DNA from: Streptomyces caniscabiei
GTDB lineage: Bacteria > Actinomycetota > Actinomycetes > Streptomycetales > Streptomycetaceae
Direction: 5' to 3'
NCBI RefSeq assembly: GCF_014930365.1
Contig: NZ_JABXWI010000006.1
Span: forward strand, 372,001-436,000
DNA: 64,000 nt
Part shown: piece after piece, positions 33,631-41,797 of the stretch
Numbering within the stretch: position 1 is the stretch's first letter
How the letters are laid out: the number at the start of each line of letters is the position of its first letter
Notes under the pieces: model-generated
The model's database searches: none
What the model saw: only the letters and a program-made list of their open reading frames with translations
What the model was told of the DNA's origin: nothing
Translations under genes and position numbers: made by a program

Positions 33631-33903
33631 TCACGCTGTCGCTGAGCTGCTGCGTCGAAAGCGTTCCGTCGGGCGGAGGAGCAGCGAGAGGGAGGCCGCC
33701 GCGACGACGAGGGCGCCGGCGAGGACCACCAGGTAGTTGGCCGAACCCAGTGCCGTGTGCGTGAGGAACGCGCCGAAGAGGCCACCGGCGGTGCCCGTCG
33801 GCAGGACCAGAGCGCGGGCCGGCAGACGGTGCGGCAGACGGTAGACGACGGCGCAGGCGAGGGCGAAACCGAGGAGTGCGGATCCGAGTGCTTCCAAGAA
33901 CAT
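33631..33903 (-). CDS. Small integral membrane protein of unknown function
   Basis: A 90-residue protein with three probable membrane segments: FLEALGSALLGFALACAVVY, LVLPTGTAGGLFGAFLTHTA and NYLVVLAGALVVAAASLSLL, then a basic tail (RPTERFRRSSSATA). ATG 33903 has GGGAGGG about 10 bases upstream; the longer frame adds a non-conserved-looking stretch. No family function is known to me. It lies between the MITE-like element and the DUF3107 terminator. Confidence 0.72.
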   Translation of the reverse strand: MFLEALGSALLGFALACAVVYRLPHRLPARALVLPTGTAGGLFGAFLTHTALGSANYLVVLAGALVVAAASLSLLLRPTERFRRSSSATA

Positions 33904-34051
33904 GATCGGGTTCCCTCCCGCACGGCCTGGCCTGGGCAAATCGGTTGTAGCCGGTATTACCCGCGAGGCGTGGGACGCAATCATCGTCTGTGGACGAGTT
34001 GTGGCCGCTCTGTGGCGCGCGTCCCATGGCGGCCATGAGACGCGGGCGCAT

Positions 34052-34090
34052 GGAAGGGGCCCGGTGGTTTCACACCACCGGGCCCCTTCC
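34052..34090 (-). terminator. Terminator of the DUF3107 gene
   Basis: Perfect inverted repeat with 17-base arms (34052-34068, 34074-34090) and a 5-base loop, 22 bases downstream of the leftward DUF3107 stop. Confidence 0.87.
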
Positions 34091-34111
34091 GTACGCCTCT
34101 TGTGCTCGTGA

Positions 34112-34339
34112 CTACAGCGCGCTGAAGCCCACCTTGCGGACGGTCGGCTCGCCGATGTCGATGTAAGCGAGACGGTCGGCCGGGATCAGCACCTTGCGGC
34201 CGTGCTCGTCCGTGAGGCTCAGCAGCGCCGACTTGCCGGTCAGCGCCTCGGCAACCGCACGCTCGACCTCCTCGGCACTCTGACCGCTCTCCAGAACGAT
34301 CTCGCGGGGCGCGTGCTGCACGCCGATCTTGACCTCCAC
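34112..34339 (-). CDS. DUF3107 small protein
   Basis: A 75-residue protein, VEVKIGVQHAPREIVLESGQ onward, ending with RLAYIDIGEPTVRKVGFSAL. It is a conserved actinobacterial family, about the size of the 9.4-kDa M. tuberculosis T-cell antigen encoded beside a TetR gene as here. The function is unknown. GTG 34339 is chosen because GGAGGG lies eight bases upstream. It lies about 170 bases downstream of the TetR gene on the same strand, so it may share its transcript. Confidence 0.87.
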   Translation of the reverse strand: MEVKIGVQHAPREIVLESGQSAEEVERAVAEALTGKSALLSLTDEHGRKVLIPADRLAYIDIGEPTVRKVGFSAL

Positions 34340-34508
34340 GGCTATGTCCCTCCGACGGTCAGTGAAATGCGCGGGCTTCCGCGCCGTACGCAGCACACAT
34401 TAGCCCGGTGAGGGGACGTACACGCTCCGCCCGAGAACGCCAGGAGCGAACAGGGGGCGGGAACAAATCCCCGGACCTGTGTGCGGCGGGGTCGGCCGGC
34501 CGACGGGG

Positions 34509-35150
34509 TCAGTGCTGGTCGAGGCCGTGCAGGGGGAAGCCCGCGATACCGCGCCAGGCCAGCGAGGCCAGCAACTGGACCGCCTGCTCACGCGGGACGC
34601 TGCGGTCGCTGTGCAGCCAGGACCGTGCCACCACCTGGGAGAGGCCGCCCAGACCCGAGGCGAGGAGCATCGACTCCGCACGGGAGAGGCCCGTGTCCTC
34701 CTCGATGACGTCGCAGATGGCCTCGGCGCACTCGTTGGTGACCTTGTCGACGCGCTCGCGCACGGCGGGCTCGTTCGTCAGGTCGGACTCGAAGACCAGC
34801 CGGAAGGCACCGCCCTCGTCCTCGACGTACGCGAAGTAGGCGTCCATCGTCGCCCGGACCCGCTGCTTGTTGTCGGTCGTCGACGCCAGCGCGCCGCGCA
34901 CCGCCTGGATCAGGGCCTCGCAGTGCTGGTCCAGCAGGGCCAGGTAGAGGTCGAGCTTGCCGGGGAAGTGCTGGTAGAGCACCGGCTTGCTGACTCCGGC
35001 GCGCTCGGCGATGTCGTCCATCGCGGCGGAGTGGTAGCCCTGGGCCACGAAGACTTCCTGGGCGGCGCCCAGCAACTGGTTCCGTCGGGCTCGGCGGGGC
35101 AGCCGTGTGCCCCGCGGGCGCGCCGCCTCTGTCTGCTCGATGGCTGTCAC
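34509..35150 (-). CDS. TetR-family transcriptional regulator
   Basis: A 213-residue repressor-type protein. The N-terminal helix-turn-helix is VFVAQGYHSAAMDDIAERAG then VSKPVLYQHFPGKLDLYLAL (about residues 34-72). The C-terminal helical domain (TNECAEAICDVIEEDTGLSR; RSWLHSDRSVPREQAVQLLA) would bind a ligand and dimerise. The ligand and targets are unknown. GTG 35150 has GGGAGGCGGC upstream. It is upstream of DUF3107 on the same strand, an arrangement shared with mycobacteria. Confidence 0.9.
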   Translation of the reverse strand: MTAIEQTEAARPRGTRLPRRARRNQLLGAAQEVFVAQGYHSAAMDDIAERAGVSKPVLYQHFPGKLDLYLALLDQHCEALIQAVRGALASTTDNKQRVRATMDAYFAYVEDEGGAFRLVFESDLTNEPAVRERVDKVTNECAEAICDVIEEDTGLSRAESMLLASGLGGLSQVVARSWLHSDRSVPREQAVQLLASLAWRGIAGFPLHGLDQH

Positions 35151-35351
35151 GCCGCCTCCCAAGATCGTCCACATGCGGGTGTGCGCCGCGCCGCCATCGT
35201 ACTTTTCAGTAACCCTGGTGTGCGCGGTGCGAGCGCAGAATTTCACGGACCGGACAGCTGGGAAAGTGCCGCCAATCACGTCAAACGGGGGCAGGGCGGG
35301 CAGAAGGAAGCCCTTTCTCGTCACCGGTCGTCGTCCCTGGTGAGGATCGGG

Positions 35352-35570
35352 TTACCGATAGTCGTCCTCGTCCAGGGAGACCACGCGGGCCTGTTCCGCC
35401 AGATCGGCCTCGTTGGCCGTGCCCGGATCGACGTCGGTCAGCGGATCGTCCCGGTGCGGGGCGACGTCCGCGTGCTGCTCGGCGGCATCGGCCTCGGGGG
35501 CCTCGACATCGTCCAACTCCACGGAGTCCTCCTCGGCGAAGGTGTCGGGATCGGTCGGATCGACTGCCAT
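35352..35570 (-). CDS. Small acidic protein of unknown function
   Basis: A 72-residue, strongly acidic, Ala-rich protein: MAVDPTDPDTFAEEDSVELD at the start and ARVVSLDEDDYR at the end. No Cys, no membrane segment. Probably disordered. ATG 35570 has AGGAAAGGGGAACCACG upstream, a good ribosome-binding site that supports it as a real gene. It is divergent from the alpha/beta hydrolase. Confidence 0.65.
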   Translation of the reverse strand: MAVDPTDPDTFAEEDSVELDDVEAPEADAAEQHADVAPHRDDPLTDVDPGTANEADLAEQARVVSLDEDDYR

Positions 35571-35993
35571 CGTGGTTCCCCTTTCCTGCTGCTGCCCGGT
35601 GCTGTCCTGGTGCCGCCGGAACGTCCCCGACGGCGACGGGGGCCACGTACGGGTGCCCTCTTCGCGAGCCCGGATGCGCCGCCCGCGAGCTCGGCTCGCG
35701 AGCCTGTGCCCGGTCTCGGTCCGGGGTGCGTGCCCGGGCTGCCTCCGGGCCGCTTCCGGGCCGGCTCGTGGGCGGGCTTGCGGGCCCCTCCGCGAGCACG
35801 CTTCCGAGCCTAGGAGACAGGTCATCGCGGCGCTACGCGGTCGGGCCGGACCCGGTGCGGACCGTCGGGGCGCGGACGGTCCGGCGGCGAAGTGACCGGC
35901 ATCCGGTACCCCCTGAGAAGTGGCTGAATTGTGGTGTCGTCTGTGACGGCGAACACATGAGTCACTGCGTGATCGTCTCGTAACATTGCCCGC
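35571..35993. other. Divergent promoter region, 423 bases
   Basis: Between the small acidic gene (-) and the alpha/beta hydrolase gene (+). It contains CTCGCGAGC and CTCGGCTCGCGAG palindrome-like stretches near 35660-35700 and a less G/C-rich stretch at about 35920-35985 that may be the rightward promoter. No gene is supported. Confidence 0.4.
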
Positions 35994-37223
35994 ATGTCTT
36001 CGACCGATCTGCCGTCCCTGCTGACCGCCACCGCGTCGCCGAAGGCGAGTGCCGTGCGCGTGGCGCCCGGTGAGCGGCTGAGGTCGGTCCGGTTGCCGGG
36101 CATCACGTTGTCGGTTCGGTCGAGACCGCCGGCGCGCGAGGGGCTGCCGCCCGCCCTGTACGTGCACGGCCTGGGCGGCTCCTCGCAGAACTGGTCCGCG
36201 CTGATGCCACTGCTCGACGGGCTCGTCGAGAGCGAGGCGCTCGACCTGCCCGGCTTCGGCGACTCGCCGCCGCCGGACGACGGCAACTACTCCGTCACCG
36301 GACACGCGCGCGCGGTCATCCGCTACCTCGACTCCACCGGGCGCGGCCCCGTACACCTCTTCGGCAACTCTCTCGGCGGCGCGATCACGACCCGTGTCGC
36401 CGCACTGCGCCCGGACCTCGTCCGCACCCTGACCCTCGTGTCGCCCGCCCTGCCGGAGTTGCGCGTGCAGCGGACCGCCGTGCCGACGGGGCTGCTCGCC
36501 CTGCCGGGCATGGCGGCGCTCTTCACCCGCTTCACCAAGGGCTGGAGCGCCGAACAGCGCGTCCGGGGCGTCACGGCGCTCTGCTACGGCGACCCCGGCC
36601 GTGTCACGGACGAGGGTTTCCGCAACGCCGTGGAGGAGATGGAGCGGCGCCTACAACTGCCGTACATGTGGGACGCGTTGACGCGTTCGGCCCGAGGGAT
36701 CGTGGACGCCTACACTTTGGGCGGGCAGCACTCGCTCTGGCGCCAGGCCGAGCGGGTCCTCGCCCCGACCCTCCTCGTCTACGGCCGACGCGACCAGCTC
36801 GTCGGCTACCGCATGGCCCAGCGCGCCGCCCGCTCCTTCCGCGACTCCCGTCTCGTCTCCCTGCCGGACGCGGGGCACGTGGCGATGATGGAGTACCCGG
36901 AGGCGGTCGCCGCCGCGTTCCGCGAACTGCTCGCGGATTCGGGGAGCTCGCGGGGCGGGGCGGATGCGATGCCGGCGGGTTCGGAATCGGCGGATCTGGT
37001 GTCCGTGGGTTCGGAGGCGGCGGATCTGGTGTCCGTGGGTTCGGAGGCGGCGGATCTGGTGCCGGTGGGTTCGGAGAAGGGTGCAGAGTCCGGGTCCGGG
37101 TCGGGGTCGGTCGAGTTTTCGGGTGAGGGTGGTTCGGTGAGTGGCGGTGGGTCGGTCGGCGCCGACGACGGTGATTCGGTCGCCGAAGGGCCGCCCAAGG
37201 GCTCGCCCGGCGTGGGGAGCTGA
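35994..37223 (+). CDS. Alpha/beta hydrolase with repeat-bearing tail
   Basis: A 409-residue protein. Core motifs: LYVHGLGGSSQNWSALMPLL (oxyanion region, about 46-65), HLFGNSLGGAITTRVAAL (nucleophile Ser, about 126), YGRRDQLVG (acid) and DAGHVAMMEYPE (His, about 293). It resembles carboxylesterases of the BioH/MenH group; the substrate is unknown. The last 85 residues are not part of the fold: three tandem 10-residue units related to GSEAADLVSV, then a Gly/Ser-rich end. ATG 35994. The DUF3152 gene starts 8 bases after its stop, so they form an operon. Confidence 0.83.
   Translation: MSSTDLPSLLTATASPKASAVRVAPGERLRSVRLPGITLSVRSRPPAREGLPPALYVHGLGGSSQNWSALMPLLDGLVESEALDLPGFGDSPPPDDGNYSVTGHARAVIRYLDSTGRGPVHLFGNSLGGAITTRVAALRPDLVRTLTLVSPALPELRVQRTAVPTGLLALPGMAALFTRFTKGWSAEQRVRGVTALCYGDPGRVTDEGFRNAVEEMERRLQLPYMWDALTRSARGIVDAYTLGGQHSLWRQAERVLAPTLLVYGRRDQLVGYRMAQRAARSFRDSRLVSLPDAGHVAMMEYPEAVAAAFRELLADSGSSRGGADAMPAGSESADLVSVGSEAADLVSVGSEAADLVPVGSEKGAESGSGSGSVEFSGEGGSVSGGGSVGADDGDSVAEGPPKGSPGVGS
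36977..37066 (+). repeat. Three tandem 30-base repeats inside the alpha/beta hydrolase gene
   Basis: Units at 36977-37006, 37007-37036 and 37037-37066 differ at only a few bases, and a partial fourth follows. Each encodes a GSEAADLVSV-type decapeptide in frame. Length change by multiples of 30 would keep the frame. Confidence 0.85.
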
Positions 37224-37231
37224 GGCGCGGC

Positions 37232-39082
37232 GTGGGACGGCACAGCCGCAAGGGGCGGGCGCCGAAAGGCGACACAACCGATATCAAAACCGGTGTCACA
37301 GCCGATGTCACAGCCGACAACGCAGCCGATATGAGGACAGCTCGGACGGATGCGTCCACCGGCGCGGGTGGCCGGCCGTCCGCCGCTCGGCCGCAGGCGC
37401 AGCCGCCGCAGGGCGCTGCGCCGCCCCGGGGGCACGAGGCGCCGGGGTACGGCAGGACGCCGGGGCAAGGGGCCCCGGGCCAGGGGAGGCCGTCGGGGTT
37501 CGGTGGTGGCGTGCCGGGGCAGCAGGGTCGGCCGCCCGGCTTCGGGGGCGCTGCGCCCGGGCAGCAGGGCGCGCGCTTCCCCGACGGCACGCCCGCGCAC
37601 GGCTTCCCGCGCCATCCCGACGGCACACCGGCACACGGCGTACCGCGATTCGCGGACGGCACTCCGGCGCACGGGTTCCCCCGTCTCCCTGACGGCGCGC
37701 CCGGGCAGCAGGGGGCGCGCTTCCCGGACGGCACGCCCGCGCACGGCTTCCCGCGTGTCCCGGACGGTGCCCAGGCGCGCGGCTTTCCTCCGGGTCGGGG
37801 AGAACACCCCGAACAGCGTGAAGCGGGCGGGGGTTGGGGCCACCTGGGTGGTGCCGGGCGTCGGCAGGGTGCCGGACCCGGCGTGGCGCCAGGGGCTCCC
37901 GGCGGGCCCCCCTATGGTGGGCCGGGCGAGGCGTCACCCCATGGCGCCCCGCACGGCGTGCCTCCGGAGAGTTCGGGCCGCCGTATCCCCATTCCCCGGC
38001 AGCGGCAGGAGACCATGCCCCCCGGAGGCCCCCGCCAGGCCTATCTGGACGCCTTCGACGAGGTCGACGACGCCTTCGCACCCGGCCGGACCCATCGCGG
38101 CGCGCCGGGGGCCGACGACGACGGCCGAGCCGAGACGGCTCTGGAGGAAAAACCGCTGCGCCGACGGTCACCCCGGCAGGGCGTGTCCGGACAAGGGCCG
38201 TCACAGGGCGCGTCCCAGGGGGCGTCCGAGCAGCCGCCGGGCGACGAGGCCGAGGTCGCCGGGACGGCGAAGGGCGGCAAGGGGCGGGCGTTCGTCGGGA
38301 TCGCGGCCGCCGCTGTCACGACCGTGCTGGTGGTCGTCGTGGGCGGACAGATGGCCGTCGGGGAGGACGACACCGCCGCTCGGCCGCAGGCCGCCGACGC
38401 CGGCGAGCGTGCCGTGCGCGACGCCTCGCGCAGTGACAACCGGCCCACACCGTCGGTCCCGCCCAGCCCGAGCGCGACCCCGCTGACGTACGAGCAGAAG
38501 ATGGACCAGAAGTACGCGCTCGCCGTGGATCTGGAGGGCGGCGGGAAGTTCGAGGCGGTCGGGGGCTTCGACAGGGCGCCGGGGGCGGGGCAGAAGTACC
38601 GCTACCGGGTCGATGTCGAGAAGGGGCTCGGGCTGGACGCGGAACTGTTCGCCGACGCCGTGCAGAAGACCCTGAACGACGAACGGAGTTGGGCCCACGG
38701 TGGTGGCCGTACGTTCGAGCGGATCTCCTCGGGCACACCCGATTTCGTGATCACGCTGGCGAGTCCGGGGACCACCGCGTTCTGGTGCGCCAAGTCGGGG
38801 CTCGACACCACCGTGGACAACGTCTCGTGCGACTCGGCCGCCACCGAGCGCGTGATGATCAACGCGTACCGCTGGGCCCAGGGTTCGGAGACGTACGGCG
38901 ACGAGATCCACGCGTACCGGCAGATGCTGATCAACCACGAGATCGGCCACCGCCTCAAGTACCCCCATGTGACCTGCGACAAGGACGGCGAACTCGCGCC
39001 CGTCATGCAGCAGCAGAGCAAGTTCCTTACCTACGGCGGGATCACCTGCAAGGCCAATCCCTGGCCCTATCCGGGGAGTTGA
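37232..39082 (+). CDS. DUF3152 protein with zincin-type motif, membrane-anchored
   Basis: A 616-residue protein. Residues 1-350 are a Gly/Pro/Arg/Gln-rich cytoplasmic disordered region with six tandem 12-residue units (type R-x-P-D-G-T-P-A-H-G-F-P, about residues 115-186). One membrane segment (about 353-374, AFVGIAAAAVTTVLVVVVGG) is followed by the external DUF3152 domain (about 440-616). That domain contains NHEIGHRLKYPHVTC, which fits HExxHxxxxxH, the zinc site of metzincin-like metalloproteases, so a cell-surface zinc protease is inferred. Cys residues in the domain may form disulfides outside. GTG 37232. A mycobacterial homologue lies next to moeZ and the TetR gene. Confidence 0.82.
   Translation: MGRHSRKGRAPKGDTTDIKTGVTADVTADNAADMRTARTDASTGAGGRPSAARPQAQPPQGAAPPRGHEAPGYGRTPGQGAPGQGRPSGFGGGVPGQQGRPPGFGGAAPGQQGARFPDGTPAHGFPRHPDGTPAHGVPRFADGTPAHGFPRLPDGAPGQQGARFPDGTPAHGFPRVPDGAQARGFPPGRGEHPEQREAGGGWGHLGGAGRRQGAGPGVAPGAPGGPPYGGPGEASPHGAPHGVPPESSGRRIPIPRQRQETMPPGGPRQAYLDAFDEVDDAFAPGRTHRGAPGADDDGRAETALEEKPLRRRSPRQGVSGQGPSQGASQGASEQPPGDEAEVAGTAKGGKGRAFVGIAAAAVTTVLVVVVGGQMAVGEDDTAARPQAADAGERAVRDASRSDNRPTPSVPPSPSATPLTYEQKMDQKYALAVDLEGGGKFEAVGGFDRAPGAGQKYRYRVDVEKGLGLDAELFADAVQKTLNDERSWAHGGGRTFERISSGTPDFVITLASPGTTAFWCAKSGLDTTVDNVSCDSAATERVMINAYRWAQGSETYGDEIHAYRQMLINHEIGHRLKYPHVTCDKDGELAPVMQQQSKFLTYGGITCKANPWPYPGS
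37574..37789 (+). repeat. Six tandem 36-base repeats in the DUF3152 gene
   Basis: The stretch divides exactly into six 36-base units. Units 1, 2, 3 and 5 encode close forms of R(F/H)(P/A)DGTPAHG(F/V)P; units 4 and 6 are more degenerate. All are in frame. Confidence 0.85.
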
Positions 39083-39301
39083 CCGGCTCCGCCGGGGCCG
39101 TCGGTGGCCCACGCAGCGTGATCGAGTGATCCTGTAGCGCGACAAAACGCGTCCCGCTAGTGAAAGTTACGACCGTTCACCCCTTTTGGTGGCGCGATGG
39201 ACAACCGTCCGTCGCGCCACTGCCTTGTCCGCATACGTTCGTCCCGCTGCGGGCCGCCGGGCGAACGGCGGCTCCACAAACGGGAGATCGGGGGTGCACG
39301 C

Positions 39302-41797
39302 GTGCGCATCGGACTGCTTACGGAGGGTGGCTATCCGTATGTGAGCGGTGACGCCAGGCTCTGGTGCGACCGACTCGTACGTGGGCTGGAGCGACACGAG
39401 TTCGACATCTACGCGCTCAGCCGGAGCGAGCAACAGGAGGACGAGGGCTGGATCCCGCTGCCGTCGCAGGTCAGCCGGGTCCGTACGGCACCGCTGTGGA
39501 CGGCCGAGGACGACGGGGTCGTTCATGGCCGCCGGGCGCGAAGGCGCTTCGCGGAGGCGTACGGCGAGCTCGTTGCGGCCGTCTGTTCGGGAGGAGCGGG
39601 CGGCGCCGATGCGGGTGGGCGGAACGGCGAGGGTCCGGTCGATGCCGAGGCGGACCGTTTCGGCAACGCGCTGTACGGGCTCGCCGAGCTGGCCCGGGAC
39701 GAAGGCGGACTGGTCGGCGCGCTGCGCTCCGAGGCCGCCGTCCGCACACTGGAGCGCGCCTGTCGCGCGCCGGGCGCGCTGCGGGGGGCGCGCGAGGCTC
39801 GCGTACCGGATCTGCTGACCGTCGCCACCCATCTGGAACGCGCCCTGCGCCCCCTCTCGCTCGACTGGTACGAGGACGACGGCCTCGGCTCGGTCGACCT
39901 GTGCCATGCCGCGGCGGGCGGATCGGCCGCGCTGCCCGGGTTGTTGGCCCGACATTTCCACGGGGTGCCCCTCCTGGTCACCGAATACGGCGTGCCGCTG
40001 CGGGCGCACTACCTCGGGACGTCGGGAGAGGCGCCGGTACGCGCGCTCCTCGCGGCCTTCCACCGGCGACTGACCGCCGAGGTGTACCGGCAGGCCGCCT
40101 GTCTCACCCCCGGCAACACCCATGCCCGCCGCTGGCAGGAGCGCTGCGGCGCCGACCGGGCCAGGATCCGTACCGTCTACCCCGGCATGGACGCCGCCCG
40201 CTTCGCGGAGGTCGGCGAGTCGCCGGAGTGCGCGGATCCGCACACGCTGGTGTGGGTGGGCCGGATCGAGCCCGCCAAGGACCTGATCTCGCTGCTGCAC
40301 GCCTTCGCCGAGATCCGCCGGGCGGAGCCCAGGGCGCGGCTCAGGATCGTCGGAGCGGCGGCGGGGGCCGAGGCCACCGCCTATCTGGGCCACTGCAAGG
40401 CCCTCGCCGCGCAGCTCTTCCCCGACGAGGCGGACGGCGTCCACGCCGTCGGCGACAACCCCGTCTCCTTCGAGGAGATCGGCGACCCGGCCGTCCCCGA
40501 CCTGGCCGAGGCCTACGCCGCAGGCGCGGTGGTCGTGCTGTCGAGCGTCGTCGAGGGGTTCCCGATCAGCCTGGTCGAGGCCATGTTCTGCGCCCGGCCC
40601 ACGGTCTCCACCGACGTGGGAGCGGTCGTGGAGGTCATCGGCGGCACCGGGCTCGTCGTCCCCCCGCGCAATCCGCGGGCGCTCGCGGAAGCGTGCGTGG
40701 CGCTCCTGCGTGAACCCGAGCGCCGTGCGCGCCTGGGCGCGGCCGCCCGCGCCCGCGCTCTCGAACTCTTCACGGTGGAGCAGAACGTCGCGGCATTTCG
40801 TGGCATCTACCTGGAGATCGTCTCCCACGCACCGGTACGCAAGATCGTCCTCGACTCCGCCGGCGAACCACTTCCCTTCGGGGCCCCTGCCGAGGCCCAC
40901 GTCCCCGGCCGCTGGACCGAATCCCGGCCGTCTGCGGGGGGCCTTGGGGCAGTGAGGGGCGCGGGTGTGGTGGGCGTAGCGGGTGTGGCAGGGGTTGCGG
41001 GTGTGGCAGGGGTGGCCGGTGTCGTGGGGGTGGCTGGAGTGGCGGGGGCTTCCGGAATGGCCGGAGCTTCCGGAGCGGCTGGGGCTGTCGGGGGAACCGG
41101 TGGTGCTGGTAGTGCCGGGGGCGCCGGGACGGCGGGTTCGGATGAGAAGAGGGCCGGGGCCGGGAGACCGCGCTGGGCGGTTGGCTCAGCTGCGCGGACT
41201 GCGGCGCCGGGCCGGGAGGCGGTGCCCGAGCGGGATGGGGCGCCGGTCCGGGACGCGGTGATGGGGCGGGATGGGGCGCCGGTTCGAGACGCTGGTCCGG
41301 GTTGGGACAGGGCGGTCCGGGACGTTGGTCCGGGGCCGGACGGGGCGGCTCCGCGCGGCGGGGTGTCTGCGCGAGGGGCGGCTTCGGCGGTGGGCGGGAC
41401 ACCGGCCGTTGGGTCTGTTCCTGGGGCGGCTTCCGAGGCCGGCTCGGCTGTGGAGCGGGGCGCTGTACGCGGCTCGACCTCGGCTGAGGCCTCCGGCACG
41501 GCCTCAGCCGGGGGCGCAGCTTCGGCGGCGGCCACCACCGCTTCGACTTCCGCCGCGGACGCCGCTTCGGCGGGTGCCAGGGCCGTGGCCCGGTTCCCGG
41601 CCACGGCCTCGGCGTCCGCTGCGACCGCCGATGGGGCAGGTGCCACGACGGCGGCCCCCCGCTCGGTCTCGGCCACTGCCGCAGTCACCGGTGTGACCAG
41701 GGCGTCGGCAGCGGCGTCCGCTTCGGTACGGGCTGCGGAAAGGCCTTCAGGTGCGGGTGCCGACGAGCCGGTGCCCGCGGGGGAGGGGGCGCGATGA
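39302..41797 (+). CDS. PelF-like GT4 glycosyltransferase (DUF3492) with low-complexity tail
   Basis: An 831-residue protein. The N-terminus VRIGLLTEGGYPYVSGDARL and the long insertion before the catalytic half match the DUF3492/PelF group. LVWVGRIEPAKDLISLLHAF (about 315) and SSVVEGFPISLVEAMFCARP (about 415-435, E-x7-E) are GT4 donor-site motifs for a UDP-sugar. PelF polymerises the Pel exopolysaccharide in Pseudomonas. From about residue 549 the sequence is Gly/Ala/Val-rich with VAG repeats and then an Ala/Ser/Thr-rich end, unlike known PelF. GTG 39302 is chosen by alignment; the frame is open upstream. Its stop overlaps the next start (ATGA), so the two are co-translated. Confidence 0.85.
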   Translation: MRIGLLTEGGYPYVSGDARLWCDRLVRGLERHEFDIYALSRSEQQEDEGWIPLPSQVSRVRTAPLWTAEDDGVVHGRRARRRFAEAYGELVAAVCSGGAGGADAGGRNGEGPVDAEADRFGNALYGLAELARDEGGLVGALRSEAAVRTLERACRAPGALRGAREARVPDLLTVATHLERALRPLSLDWYEDDGLGSVDLCHAAAGGSAALPGLLARHFHGVPLLVTEYGVPLRAHYLGTSGEAPVRALLAAFHRRLTAEVYRQAACLTPGNTHARRWQERCGADRARIRTVYPGMDAARFAEVGESPECADPHTLVWVGRIEPAKDLISLLHAFAEIRRAEPRARLRIVGAAAGAEATAYLGHCKALAAQLFPDEADGVHAVGDNPVSFEEIGDPAVPDLAEAYAAGAVVVLSSVVEGFPISLVEAMFCARPTVSTDVGAVVEVIGGTGLVVPPRNPRALAEACVALLREPERRARLGAAARARALELFTVEQNVAAFRGIYLEIVSHAPVRKIVLDSAGEPLPFGAPAEAHVPGRWTESRPSAGGLGAVRGAGVVGVAGVAGVAGVAGVAGVVGVAGVAGASGMAGASGAAGAVGGTGGAGSAGGAGTAGSDEKRAGAGRPRWAVGSAARTAAPGREAVPERDGAPVRDAVMGRDGAPVRDAGPGWDRAVRDVGPGPDGAAPRGGVSARGAASAVGGTPAVGSVPGAASEAGSAVERGAVRGSTSAEASGTASAGGAASAAATTASTSAADAASAGARAVARFPATASASAATADGAGATTAAPRSVSATAAVTGVTRASAAASASVRAAERPSGAGADEPVPAGEGAR

